The translations under genes were made by a program, and so were the position numbers. Shown one piece after another: positions 1 through 7,570 of a stretch of DNA of 64,000 nucleotides. Numbering within the stretch: position 1 is the first letter of the stretch; every line of letters begins with the position of its first letter. Under the pieces are notes generated by a model. The model did not search any database and had not been told where the DNA came from. It saw only the letters and a list, made by a program, of their open reading frames with translations. The stretch is from positions 118,563 through 182,562 of the forward strand of contig NZ_PRDW01000007.1 in assembly GCF_002927045.1 (NCBI RefSeq). The letters are read 5' to 3'. Origin of the DNA: Mycetohabitans endofungorum (lineage in GTDB: Bacteria > Pseudomonadota > Gammaproteobacteria > Burkholderiales > Burkholderiaceae).

Positions 1-77
1 CGGAAGAAGACACCAAGCCTGCGCCGGTCGCCGATGGTCAGACGAAGGAAGCGGGCAGCGAAGTCGTCAAGCACTGA
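1..77 (+). CDS. lon: C-terminal end of a gene, probably Lon protease
   Basis: An open frame enters from the left edge and ends with TGA at 75-77. Only 24 residues are visible (EEDTKPAPVADG... ending EVVKH), a charged, low-complexity tail with no catalytic motif. The assignment to ATP-dependent protease Lon rests on position: in Burkholderia the order lon - hupB - tRNA-Val - ppiD is conserved, and the next three genes here are exactly those. A strong terminator follows about 100 bases downstream, so hupB has its own promoter. The identity is inferred from neighbours, not from the peptide. Confidence 0.5.
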   Translation, partial: EEDTKPAPVADGQTKEAGSEVVKH

Positions 78-174
78 AATCCGCGTGGCGCCGTGCGCTG
101 GGAGCGCCGTAGTGCGACGCAGCGCAAAGAACTTGCAGCGAGCCGCTTGCCGTGGCTCAGTCGTGCTACCGAAT

Positions 175-208
175 ACCCCGCATGCGTGAGCTGCGGGGTG
201 TTTTATTT
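175..208 (+). terminator. Rho-independent terminator after the Lon-like gene
   Basis: An 8-bp perfect stem (ACCCCGCA at 175-182 with TGCGGGGT at 192-199) and a 9-nt loop are followed by a T-rich run (199-208). It separates the upstream transcript from hupB. Confidence 0.85.
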
Positions 209-245
209 GGATTCAGGGATGTTCCGGATACGCCTGCGAATCGCC

Positions 246-274
246 TTGACACAACGGTTTTGGATGCTTTTAAT
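246..274 (+). promoter_or_regulatory. Sigma70-type promoter of hupB
   Basis: A perfect -35 hexamer TTGACA (246-251), a 17-bp spacer and TTTAAT (269-274) as -10 lie about 90 bases before the hupB start codon and after the upstream terminator. Confidence 0.6.
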
Positions 275-363
275 GGCTCCGCGCGGCTTGCGGCCGGCGC
301 ATCACCCCGGGCGTGCACCAAATGCGCCCGCAACCCATGCCCAACTCATGCTAAGGGCGGAAA

Positions 364-639
364 ATGAACAAGACAGACCTGATTGATCACATTGCAGCAC
401 ACGCGGATATCTCGAAGGCCGCTGCGGGACGTGCGTTGGACGCCTTGATCGGTGGCGTCAAGGGAACTTTAAAGAAGGGCGGCAGCGTTACACTCGCTGG
501 CTTTGGCACGTTTGTAGTGGGCAAGCGCACTGCCCGCACGGGACGCAATCCCCGCACCGGTGCCGTTATCAACATCAAGGCGACCAAAGTGCCCAAATTT
601 CGGCCGGGGAAAGCGCTGAAAGATGCAATTGACCATTGA
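364..639 (+). CDS. hupB: DNA-binding protein HU-beta
   Basis: This 91-residue protein is a full-length HU/IHF-family histone-like protein. The family binds DNA non-specifically as a dimer, bends it and compacts the nucleoid. The diagnostic region [21 protein letters not shown] (split here as GFGTF...NPRTG, residues about 46-66) includes the Arg/Pro beta-arm that inserts in the minor groove; the C-terminal helix reads [16 protein letters not shown] purine-rich AGGGCGG precedes the ATG. The gene is monocistronic between a terminator and an inserted element. Its 3' end (610-627) is duplicated at 2532-2549, which marks it as the target of an old integration. Confidence 0.95.
   Translation: MNKTDLIDHIAAHADISKAAAGRALDALIGGVKGTLKKGGSVTLAGFGTFVVGKRTARTGRNPRTGAVINIKATKVPKFRPGKALKDAIDH
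610..627 (+). repeat. Left copy of 18-bp direct repeat (hupB 3' end; att-like)
   Basis: The 18 bases AAAGCGCTGAAAGATGCA lie in the last codons of hupB and recur identically at 2532-2549, just before tRNA-Val. The interval between the copies contains only decayed phage-like and accessory DNA. This is what integration into the 3' end of a gene leaves behind. Confidence 0.6.
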
Positions 640-738
640 TTTTTTCTTCCTCGCAAGAGTCTAGCGGACATGGGCTCCAATTCTGCTTCGAATCCGCGAT
701 CTTTCTGCGCCGCCGCATGCGTGCTCGGCCTCATTAAA

Positions 739-1453
739 GGCTCTATGATGGGCTGAGGGATAAGAAAATAGCAGGGGAGTGTAAGGAGCCGTCAGGTTAT
801 GAGGAATCTCTGCTACTCCTAACGCGCATAGCTTCTGGCAACGCGCTGCGAATGTCGGAAAAATTATTTGGAAAGCCTGTCAATTTGGAATTTAATGCGC
901 TCGGCTTAGTCTTGATTCATCGGATGAAAGCCTCTGGCGGTACGTTGTCGTCTTCGAATATCATTGGTTACGATTTGACGAAGGCGGAAACGCATCAAAT
1001 GACTATTCCCGCAACGTATGCACCAAGGGGTTGGTTTAACGGTACATTATCCTATCTAGACGTGGATGGAGAAAGCGTTACTTTTACGGCCGGAGTAACG
1101 CAGACTACGAAAAGACGCCGACACTTGCCGCAATAGTGGGCGGTTACGGGGACATGACCTAAGGTTAAATACGCGAATTTACTGGTGTCCCTATTAAAAC
1201 TGACGAGTTTATAGCGTTCAATAGCGGGACGTGCAAGGCGAAAGGAGCAATCGCACCTCGTACTTCCGCTGTCGTGTATTCGCTGACACTGAATTTTGAC
1301 GAGTCTCTGTCACCTTCCGCGTATTCTGGTCAAACGCTATTAGGCATTGCGGGACTGGATGGCAAGTTAATGACCATGGTTGCTCGTGCAGCGGACACGT
1401 CATATCCGTTGCTGTTTTTGGGGTCAAATGGTAGTGTGAGTCTCTCTCTGTGA
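739..1453 (+). pseudogene. Frameshifted remnant of an unrecognised gene
   Basis: A coding-like stretch is split between frames. One frame is open from about 739 and contains an ATG at 852, ending at 1136 (...SEKLFGKPVNLEFNALGLV...). A second frame, 1169-1453, reads ...SAVVYSLTLNFDESLSP... and ends GSVSLSL before TGA. Both parts are rich in Ser, Thr, Val and Leu in alternating patterns suggestive of beta-strands, so a secreted or surface protein is possible, but I do not recognise a family. A 36-base piece near its end (1382-1417) recurs in diverged form at 1969-2004. It lies inside the element bounded by the hupB repeats. Confidence 0.4.
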
Positions 1454-1497
1454 GATAATCAAAATCTCTCATGCTTTGAGCTTAGTGGAGCACGTAA

Positions 1498-1935
1498 ATG
1501 GGAACCAAGTACGAACAGGACGTGGTGGCGTGGGCCAACGAACAGGCCGCCCTGCTGCGCGCCGGTCAGTTCTCGGCTCTGGACATCGAGCACATCGCGG
1601 AGGAGATCGAGGACGTGGGCAAGAGCGAACAACGTGAATTGGCGAACCGGATGGCCGTGCTTCTGGCTCACCTGCTCAAGTGGCAGTACCAGTCGGGCCG
1701 ACGGGGTTCAAGCTGGCAACGCACGATCAAGGAGCAACGGCGGGCATTGGATGCCGCGCTAAACGATACTCCTAGCCTTAAAAACTCTTTGTCCAATCAC
1801 AACTGGATTGCTCGGACGTGGGCTGATGCGGTTTCCAAGGCCGTTGAGGAGACCGGCTTGGATGTGTTCCCCGACGCCTGCCCGTGGTCGATGGATCAGG
1901 TGCTGTCCGTGTCGTTCTACCCTGATCAACTGTAA
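1498..1935 (+). CDS. DUF29 family protein
   Basis: This 145-residue protein matches the DUF29 family in length and pattern. The N-terminal YEQDVVAWANEQAALLR segment is followed by the family's acidic signature IEHIAEEIEDVGKSE (residues about 27-41), then a hydrophobic helix (MAVLLAHLLKWQYQ) and an SWQRTIKEQR segment. DUF29 proteins are small, helical and of unknown biochemical function; they are often found in accessory DNA. It is the only intact gene in the hupB/tRNA-Val insert, flanked by pseudogene fragments, and so is probably a passenger of the decayed element. Confidence 0.75.
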   Translation: MGTKYEQDVVAWANEQAALLRAGQFSALDIEHIAEEIEDVGKSEQRELANRMAVLLAHLLKWQYQSGRRGSSWQRTIKEQRRALDAALNDTPSLKNSLSNHNWIARTWADAVSKAVEETGLDVFPDACPWSMDQVLSVSFYPDQL

Positions 1936-1968
1936 TGGATAGGTGCGCGTGCAACTGCGCCAACGTAC

Positions 1969-2004
1969 GCTCATGCGGCGGACACGGCACATCCGCTGCT
2001 GTTC
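1969..2004 (+). pseudogene. Second fragment of the 739-1453 gene family
   Basis: These 36 bases encode AHAADTAHPLLF, against ARAADTSYPLLF at 1382-1417, roughly 80% identical at the DNA level by eye. A TAG follows soon after. It implies that two related genes once stood here and most of the second was lost. Confidence 0.35.
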
Positions 2005-2068
2005 AGAAGAGCAAAGTAGTAGGATCCGAAGGTTGACCGTCTAATTCGCATTTAACCGACAGGCGGCC

Positions 2069-2095
2069 TTACAATTGCCGCCCGTACCACACAAC
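2069..2095 (-). pseudogene. C-terminal scrap of a LexA-like phage repressor (copy 1)
   Basis: On the minus strand this reads VVWYGRQL followed by stop, the typical last residues of S24 (LexA/CI-type) repressors. It matches VVWFGRQV at 2251-2280. The rest of the gene is missing. Confidence 0.4.
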
Positions 2096-2250
2096 CCAGT
2101 CAATAAAGTTGCGATAGGCTGACCGGGCACCTCGTTGTGCGCTCCGCGTAAAGCTGTTTACAGCCTCTACAGCGGCTTCGCTGTTCCCAGAGGAGGAGAA
2201 GGTGTTTCCCCGCCGGCTTCCAGCGGTCCATTACAGGCCTGACGTGGCCC

Positions 2251-2430
2251 CTACACTTGCCGCCCGAACCACACCACGCGTCCGATGACAGCGAACCCCC
2301 GCTGATCATTCGCGTTTTCTATTGGCACTTCATACGGCGGGTAGTCCGCGTTCGCGGAGATGACCCGACGATAAGGGCCGTGCAAGCGTTGCAGCCGCTT
2401 CACAAGTACCTGACGTCCACTCGAATAGCG
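2251..2430 (-). pseudogene. C-terminal remnant of an S24/LexA-like phage repressor (copy 2)
   Basis: The minus-strand frame reads VLVKRLQRL, then RRVISANADYPPYEVP, then FAVIGRVVWFGRQV and stop. VKRLQ carries the catalytic Lys region of S24 peptidases, and DYPPY and the terminal VIGRVVWFGR segment are hallmarks of self-cleaving prophage repressors. The N-terminal HTH and the Ser region are absent and the frame upstream is disrupted. It shows that the hupB/tRNA-Val insert derives from a prophage or phage-like element. Confidence 0.65.
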
Positions 2431-2531
2431 TAATGCCGTCCTGCGGCGACGTAAGCGCAAGATCAAAGAGAACGTCGTGCAGACAGGGTACAAAGAATCG
2501 CCGTACCCGTAGTACCCCCTTAAACGCTGGT

Positions 2532-2549
2532 AAAGCGCTGAAAGATGCA
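2532..2549 (+). repeat. Right copy of 18-bp direct repeat (att-like)
   Basis: Identical over 18 bases to the end of the hupB coding region (610-627), but not followed by the remaining hupB codons. It lies 36 bases before tRNA-Val and is the likely outer boundary of the decayed element. Confidence 0.6.
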
Positions 2550-2585
2550 TTAAACTAGCGTACTCTGTTGGACACGAAGTCGAAC

Positions 2586-2661
2586 GGGTGCTTAGCTCAG
2601 TTGGTAGAGCGGCGCCCTTACAAGGCGTAGGTCGGGGGTTCGAACCCCTCAGCACCCACCA
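2586..2661 (+). tRNA. tRNA-Val (anticodon TAC)
   Basis: A complete cloverleaf can be drawn. The acceptor GGGTGCT (2586-2592) pairs with AGCACCC (2651-2657). The D-loop is AGCTCAGTTGGTAGAGC, the anticodon loop is CTTACAA with anticodon TAC, and the T-arm is GTCGGGGGTTCGAACCCCTC. The discriminator base A precedes an encoded CCA. Its place between hupB and ppiD is the usual one in Burkholderia. Confidence 0.97.
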
Positions 2662-2714
2662 TTCCGTTTCGCGAAGCCGTCCAACTCAGTCTAAGGAAGT
2701 CTGCTGTCGACCTG

Positions 2715-2752
2715 AAACCCGCATGGCTATTGGCTCTGCGGGTTTTTGTTTT
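2715..2752 (+). terminator. Rho-independent terminator after tRNA-Val
   Basis: AAACCCGCA (2715-2723) pairs with TGCGGGTTT (2737-2745) around a 13-nt loop and is followed by T5GTTTT. Confidence 0.85.
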
Positions 2753-2820
2753 CGTGTCTGTTGCTGCTAGTGTTGTACCCGCCATCGCCCCTGCGGGGGT
2801 TGCGCCAATACAACCTCGTT

Positions 2821-3350
2821 CTAGCGGGACGCTTGCACGACAAAACTCAATTCGCCCACGCACTGGCTCGCGCTGACGCCGACCATGCCGACATTGACGC
2901 GCTGATCCGGCTCGAATGCATACTCGGCGATATTGCGATCCTTCGGATCGAGCCGATCGTACATTGCCTGACGCGATGGTCCGCCGTCAGACAGGTTTTT
3001 TGACCATATTGGGCAAAGCCCGATCATAGATGATATTTACCCCGGGATTGCATTCGTTCTCCGGGTACAGGGCGACCCAACCGCCTTGGGACAAGTTCAT
3101 GAAGCGGATCTTGGCGGCCTCCGCCTGCGTGGACACTTTGACGGGGACGGCCAGGGTGGCGCATCCGCCCATCATCCGGGTGGGATCGCGATACGCTGCA
3201 CTGCACAACCAAGCAGCGCGACCGGCGCGGCGGCCAACTGTCCGGGAACTGCGGTGACGCCGCGTAGGCGACGGCCCCCGTGACGGTGGACGTCAATGTG
3301 CCAAACTGGCTCCATGGCCGCCACTACACAGGCACGGCGCAACGCTGCGC
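2821..3350 (-). pseudogene. Frameshifted lipoprotein-like gene
   Basis: Three minus-strand pieces in different frames read as one protein. The first, about 3180-3350, ends in a hydrophobic stretch with a lipobox-like LLGCA. The second is TLAVPVKVSTQAEAAKIRFM...NPGVNIIYD (3010-3170). The third is RNIAEYAFEPDQRVNVGMVG...CVGELSFVVQASR (2821-2990). The break between the last two is at an A6 run on the coding strand (T6 at 2996-3001 on the plus strand), a classic indel site. The layout resembles small Burkholderia outer-membrane lipoproteins of unknown function. No single frame could give a whole product. Confidence 0.5.
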
Positions 3351-3406
3351 TGTACTGCCGCGTCTGTTTCAACGGACGGAGTCAGGCGCTTTGCCGCCCA
3401 CGCGAT

Positions 3407-3434
3407 TTGCCCGCTCGCCGCGGTAAGGTAATAT
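3407..3434 (+). promoter_or_regulatory. Candidate ppiD promoter
   Basis: TTGCCC (3407-3412), a 16-bp spacer and TAATAT (3429-3434) lie about 55 bases before the ppiD start. Confidence 0.4.
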
Positions 3435-3489
3435 CGAGCGTTTATTGATTGTCGGCCTTGCCGGCTGCGTAACGTACTCAACCGATCTC

Positions 3490-5406
3490 ATGCTCGACTT
3501 CTTTCGTAACCACAAGCGCCTGATGATGTTTCTGCTGGTGATCCTCATTGTGCCAGGGCTCGGCTTCGTCGGCGTTCAGGGCTTTCGTAACTTCTTTGAC
3601 GACAGCGCGGACGTCGCGAGTGTCGCCGGCCGCAAGATCACCCGGGCCGAATACGAGGGCGCCATGCGCGAACAGCTCGATCGCGCACGCCAAGTATTGG
3701 GCGCAAGCTTCGATGCAAAGGCAATCGATACGCCGGAAATGCGCCGTGCGATCCTAGACAGTCTGGTGCAGCAGCGCGTGCTGGCCAAGGCGACCGAGGA
3801 TCTGCATCTGAGCGCGTCTGACCAAGCAGTGCTGCGCGCGGAGCAGAGCATCCCGGCGATTGCCTCGTTGCGCAAGCCCGACGGCACATATGACGTAGAC
3901 CAGTACAAGCAATTGCTGGCGATGCAGGGCATGACGCCGGAATCGTTCGATGAGCGTGTACGCTACCAATTGGCGAGCCGCCAGTTGCCAGACGGCATCC
4001 AAGCAAGCGCGTTCGCGCCCAAGGCCCTCGCGCAGCAGCTGGCGAGCCTGTCGGAACAGAGCCGTGAGGTGCAGGGCCTGGCACTGCATGCGACCGACTA
4101 TGCAGGCAAGGTGCAACCGAGCGACGTCCAGCTCAAGCAATACTACGATGCGCACCATGATGCGTTCGCGACGCCAGAGCGCGCGACCGTTGAGTATCTG
4201 ACGCTGTCGGCCGATGCGCTTGCGCAGCGCGCGCAGCCGAGCAAGGCAGACCTGAAGAAGTATTACGACGACAACGCGACAAAGTTCAAGACGCCCGGCG
4301 AAGTGCGCGCCAGCCACATCCTGATCGCAGTCGCTGCCAGTGCGAGCAAGGCGGAGCGCGACAAGGCGCGGCAGAAGGCCGAGTCGATTCTCACTCAGGT
4401 GACCGCGCATCCGGAGCAGTTTGCCAAGCTGGCGCAACAGAATTCGGACGACCCCGGTTCCAAGGACAAGGGCGGCGACCTCGGCTTCTTTGGGCCGGGC
4501 ATGATGGTCAAACCGTTCTCCGACGCCGCCTTCAAGCTGAAAAAAGATCAGGTCAGCGGCATCGTGCAAAGCGATTTTGGCTATCACATCATCAAGGTGA
4601 CGGACATTAAGCCGGAACAGATCAAGCCGTTTGACGAAGTCAAGGTGACGATTGCGACCGAGTTGAAGACCGAGCAGGCCACCAAGGCCTATGCGGAACA
4701 AGCCGATGCGTTCACGAACGTCGTCTACGAGCAAGCCAACAGCCTGAAGCCGGCTGCGGACAAATTCAAGCTGACGATCCAGACCGCGACATTAACGCGG
4801 GAAGGCAATCCTGCATTGCCACCGACGAGCCCGCTGAACAATCCGAAGCTGCTCGCCGCCGTGTTCGCTGACGACTCCGTCAAGGCCAAGCACAACACAC
4901 CGGCGATCGACGTCGGCAACAATACGCTCGTATCGGCGCGCGTGGTGGACTATCAGCCGGCCTCCATTCAGCCGTACGACGCGGTCGCTGCGCAGGTGCG
5001 GCAAAAGGTGGTCGCGCAGCTGTCGGCAGACAAGGCTCGCGAGCAAGGTGAAGCGAAACTGGCCGAAGTTCGGAAATCGGCATCCACGGCCGGATTTTCG
5101 GCAGTCACCAAAGTGACGCGGGCCGACACCCAAGGAGTGCCGCCGCAAGCGGTTGCCGCGATATTTAAAGTCGATCCGCAAAAGCTGCCCGCTTATGTCG
5201 GCGTTGATCTGGGTGATGCCGGCTACGCGATTTACCGCGTGAACGCGGTGAATATGCCGTCCAGCATCGACCCGCAACGTTTAAGCGGCGCGCAGCTGCA
5301 AATCGGCCAAGTGCTCGGCGACGTTGAATGGACCAGCTATGTCGATGCGCTGCGCGCCCGCTCGCGGGTGAAGCTGTACGGCACGCCGGCCGCAGCGAAT
5401 CAGTGA
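3490..5406 (+). CDS. ppiD: Periplasmic peptidyl-prolyl isomerase/chaperone PpiD
   Basis: This 638-residue SurA/PpiD-type protein assists folding of outer-membrane proteins, anchored in the inner membrane and facing the periplasm. From the start at 3490 ([12 protein letters not shown]), one membrane segment follows ([20 protein letters not shown], residues about 13-32). A SurA_N-like chaperone region comes next. A parvulin domain lies at about 270-370 ([12 protein letters not shown]..., [21 protein letters not shown]), and a second degenerate parvulin-like region follows. An in-frame upstream ATG at 3445 would add 15 residues before the conserved MLDFF start, so 3490 is preferred. The order lon-hupB-tRNA-ppiD is as in relatives. 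Confidence 0.95.
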   Translation: MLDFFRNHKRLMMFLLVILIVPGLGFVGVQGFRNFFDDSADVASVAGRKITRAEYEGAMREQLDRARQVLGASFDAKAIDTPEMRRAILDSLVQQRVLAKATEDLHLSASDQAVLRAEQSIPAIASLRKPDGTYDVDQYKQLLAMQGMTPESFDERVRYQLASRQLPDGIQASAFAPKALAQQLASLSEQSREVQGLALHATDYAGKVQPSDVQLKQYYDAHHDAFATPERATVEYLTLSADALAQRAQPSKADLKKYYDDNATKFKTPGEVRASHILIAVAASASKAERDKARQKAESILTQVTAHPEQFAKLAQQNSDDPGSKDKGGDLGFFGPGMMVKPFSDAAFKLKKDQVSGIVQSDFGYHIIKVTDIKPEQIKPFDEVKVTIATELKTEQATKAYAEQADAFTNVVYEQANSLKPAADKFKLTIQTATLTREGNPALPPTSPLNNPKLLAAVFADDSVKAKHNTPAIDVGNNTLVSARVVDYQPASIQPYDAVAAQVRQKVVAQLSADKAREQGEAKLAEVRKSASTAGFSAVTKVTRADTQGVPPQAVAAIFKVDPQKLPAYVGVDLGDAGYAIYRVNAVNMPSSIDPQRLSGAQLQIGQVLGDVEWTSYVDALRARSRVKLYGTPAAANQ

Positions 5407-5460
5407 CGCCGCGCAGCGGGGCGGCCGCTGCACCCGCGGCGGCGGCTGCCCGGCGCGCCG

Positions 5461-5793
5461 CTACAGGCAACCGTTCACGTCAATCGTCGCGTCCGGATAA
5501 CCAATGCCGCGGATGCCGACCCACGACCCCTTGCCGGACGGGTCGGGTTGGATGACCACCGCGGCGCCTCCAGGACGCTCCCCCGGCAGCAGCACGTCGA
5601 ACGCCTGATCGTTCGCGAGCCTGTTCTGTAGCGTAACGGGCTGCTGCGACTGGTCGGCCCATTTCTGCGACACGCATTGCGCGACTTGTTGAGGCGAGCG
5701 GGCACTCTTGCCAACCGGCTGCACGCCCGCCGGCGGTTGAGCCGCACAAGCGGCAACGGCGACCGACACGGCGAGAATCGGCAAGTGTTTCAT
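5461..5793 (-). CDS. Small putative lipoprotein
   Basis: This 110-residue protein has a signal peptide (MKHLPILAVSVAVA) and a lipobox AVAAC/AA, so it should be lipid-anchored after processing at Cys16. The mature part is short and soluble with no recognised domain; it contains SPQQVAQCVSQKWADQSQQ and ends in DATIDVNGC. The two mature cysteines, one central and one near the end, might form a disulfide. It converges on ppiD with about 50 bp between them. Function unknown. Confidence 0.7.
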   Translation of the reverse strand: MKHLPILAVSVAVAACAAQPPAGVQPVGKSARSPQQVAQCVSQKWADQSQQPVTLQNRLANDQAFDVLLPGERPGGAAVVIQPDPSGKGSWVGIRGIGYPDATIDVNGCL

Positions 5794-5940
5794 GTTTACT
5801 CCTTATAAAAGCGCTCAGCGTCGGACCATTCGAGGACGACGGCATCGGATTGAACGGCTGAGCGGTAATCCCGTCCGATCGATGAGCCATGCTTCCCAGC
5901 CGGCATAAAGTCGCCGCCCCGCGGTGCTATTGCAATCCGC

Positions 5941-6183
5941 ATGCCCGCACTGGCTGACAGTCAGCGCGTCGCGCTGGCGCGCACGCTCGTGATCGAACCA
6001 GACATCCTGTTCGCCGACGAGCCTACCGGCAGCCTCGACGCGGCCAACGGACGTGCGGTGATCGACCTGATGTTCGAGCTGAATCGCGCAAGCGGCGCAA
6101 CGCTGGTGCTCATGACACACGATATGGAGCTTGCGCAGCGCTGTGACGCAATCTTGACACTCGAAGCAGGGCGGCTCGTCTAG
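5941..6183 (+). pseudogene. Truncated ABC-transporter ATPase (LolD/YbbA type)
   Basis: The frame encodes only the C-terminal third of an ABC ATPase: QRVALARTLV (end of the signature region), Walker B and D-loop ILFADEPTGSLD, switch His in LMTHD, and a YbbA/LolD-like end ILTLEAGRLV. Walker A, the Q-loop and a proper LSGGQ are missing; the first residues (MPALADS) replace the LSGGE/Q stretch. No partner permease gene is nearby. It cannot bind ATP by itself and is best read as a remnant. Confidence 0.75.
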
Positions 6184-6583
6184 TCTTACTGTGTGTTGCG
6201 CGGGCAGCACGCCAGTAATCGCGGTGTGAGGCTCGCACTCGCACAGCCGCAAATTGCGAGCTGAGTGCGGCGCGCGGGCCTTCGAGGCGTCCAATATACG
6301 CTATTCGCATGAAAGCGTGCTGCTGTTCGACCGGCACGCGCCCGATGGCGAGATCTTTCCTCCTACGCTGGGCGTAAGGACGGCGAGCAGTGGGTCATGC
6401 GGCTCTGTCTGCCGTTTCGGCGGGCGCTGTGCGAAATGCCGAAGCGGGATCGTCGTCTTGTCGATCGCAACGGCCGGCGACGTACAGGCGCGCGCGACCC
6501 AGCTATCTGTGCAGTGCTGCCGGCCCTGTCGAGGGGCCGGCAGCACCACTTGTATAGTGTGACGCAACGCAATACAATTTGTC
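6184..6583 (+). other. 400-base gap with no intact gene
   Basis: No convincing coding stretch was found. The only structure is a strong inverted repeat (TGCTGCCGGCCC ... GGGGCCGGCAGCA, about 6517-6547) without a T-tract, just before the HigBA genes. It may act as an attenuator or simply insulate the module. Confidence 0.4.
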
Positions 6584-6862
6584 ATGATTAAATCGTTTCT
6601 GCACAAAGGGTTGCGCGACTTCTTTGAGAAAGGCAGCAAAGCCGGCATCCAGCCGCACCACGCTGCACGGCTCGCCCGTCAGCTACGCCAGCTCGACGAT
6701 GCATCCGGACCTGACGACATGAACGTACCGGGCTGGAAGTTGCACCTGCTGCATGGTGACCTTGAAGGACATTTTTCGGTATGGGTCAATGGCAACTGGC
6801 GGATGACGTTTCGCTTCGAAGGTGCCAATGCCGTGCTGGTCGATTATCAGGACTATCACTAG
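6584..6862 (+). CDS. higB: HigB-type toxin (RelE superfamily)
   Basis: This 92-residue protein begins MIKSFLHKGLRDFFEKGSKAGI and ends NWRMTFRFEGANAVLVDYQDYH, the layout of HigB/plasmid-maintenance killer proteins. In the family these are ribosome-dependent mRNA endonucleases. The C-terminal W-R-M-T-F-x-F strand and the conserved VDYxDYH end are clear. The toxin gene is first, the reversed order typical of higBA, and the antitoxin follows after 11 bases. The pair is complete and is expected to be autoregulated by the antitoxin. Confidence 0.88.
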   Translation: MIKSFLHKGLRDFFEKGSKAGIQPHHAARLARQLRQLDDASGPDDMNVPGWKLHLLHGDLEGHFSVWVNGNWRMTFRFEGANAVLVDYQDYH

Positions 6863-6873
6863 GAGTTGTGTCC

Positions 6874-7185
6874 ATGAGCCGTATGTTCAATCCGCCGCAC
6901 CCCGGCGCCACGCTGCGCGAGGACGTGCTGCCGGCGCTTGGTCTGACGGTCACACAGGCTGCGCAGCAGCTCGGCGTCACGCGTTCCGCGCTCTCGCGCG
7001 TGCTCAACGAGCACGCTGCGATCTCGCCCGAAATGGCGCTGCGTATCGAGGCGTGGCTCGGCGTCGAGCGCGGCGGCCGAGCCGATGTGTGGCTGGCCGG
7101 GCAGGCCGCCTATGATCTCTGGCAGGCGCGTCATAACAGTGGCAAGCTGCACGTCAAGCATGCCCCGGCCGAACCTACTCATTGA
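6874..7185 (+). CDS. higA: HigA-type antitoxin (XRE family)
   Basis: This 103-residue protein begins MSRMFNPPHPGATLREDVLPALGLTV, the standard HigA/VapI start. It has a helix-turn-helix (TQAAQQLGVTRSALSRVLNEHAAISPEMALRIE, residues about 27-59) and a conserved WL..QAAYDLWQAR end. It should neutralise the preceding toxin and repress the shared promoter. The start at 6874 is chosen because an AGGAG at 6861-6865 precedes it; a longer frame from 6781 overlaps the toxin and lacks family similarity upstream. Confidence 0.9.
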   Translation: MSRMFNPPHPGATLREDVLPALGLTVTQAAQQLGVTRSALSRVLNEHAAISPEMALRIEAWLGVERGGRADVWLAGQAAYDLWQARHNSGKLHVKHAPAEPTH

Positions 7186-7570
7186 CGGAGAGTGCAGTGG
7201 ACGGCACGTGACGATTTGCCAGTTTCGCGAACGGGCTGCTGGCTATGCCGGTGGCAGCGGTGCAACCAGTTTTGCTGACCGTGGCTGGGCCGGTTCCGTG
7301 GCGACGTTAGTCGCCATTTCAGTGCTCCGAAGCAACTTGCCTGAAATACGCCAGTGGTCCATCGGCCCGCTCCTTTTAGGTCCATTGCGTTGATGGTATG
7401 CAACGCCGCCCGCCTGCATCGCGGGAACTAGCCGACGCGATTAGTCCCTAAACGAAGCTGTGGGGTGCGCCAATGTTAGTCGGATCATCCAACAGCGACG
7501 CTGGTTAATAAGGCTTTGGCTCGAAAAGCCTGGATGCCGCACCAGCGCACCAGCATACGATGACGCTTTT
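7186..7570. other. 385-base gap with no gene recognised
   Basis: Short frames on both strands lack family features or good ribosome sites. It lies between higA and the 3' end of pgi. I see no clear terminator or repeat. Confidence 0.4.

Noticed and set aside
2251..2655. A 134-codon minus-strand frame running through tRNA-Val
   Set aside because: Only its 3' half is repressor-like; the 5' half is the antisense of the tRNA. I annotated the repressor remnant only.
2586..2661. tRNA-Val as the attachment site for either integrated element
   Set aside because: No second copy of a tRNA-Val 3' end was seen; the duplicated target is the hupB 3' end.
3754..4734. A 326-codon minus-strand frame opposite ppiD
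   Set aside because: Antisense to a clear PpiD gene; no motif or ribosome site.
6517..6547. The strong inverted repeat before higB as a terminator
   Set aside because: There is no T-tract on either strand; it was left as a structural note.
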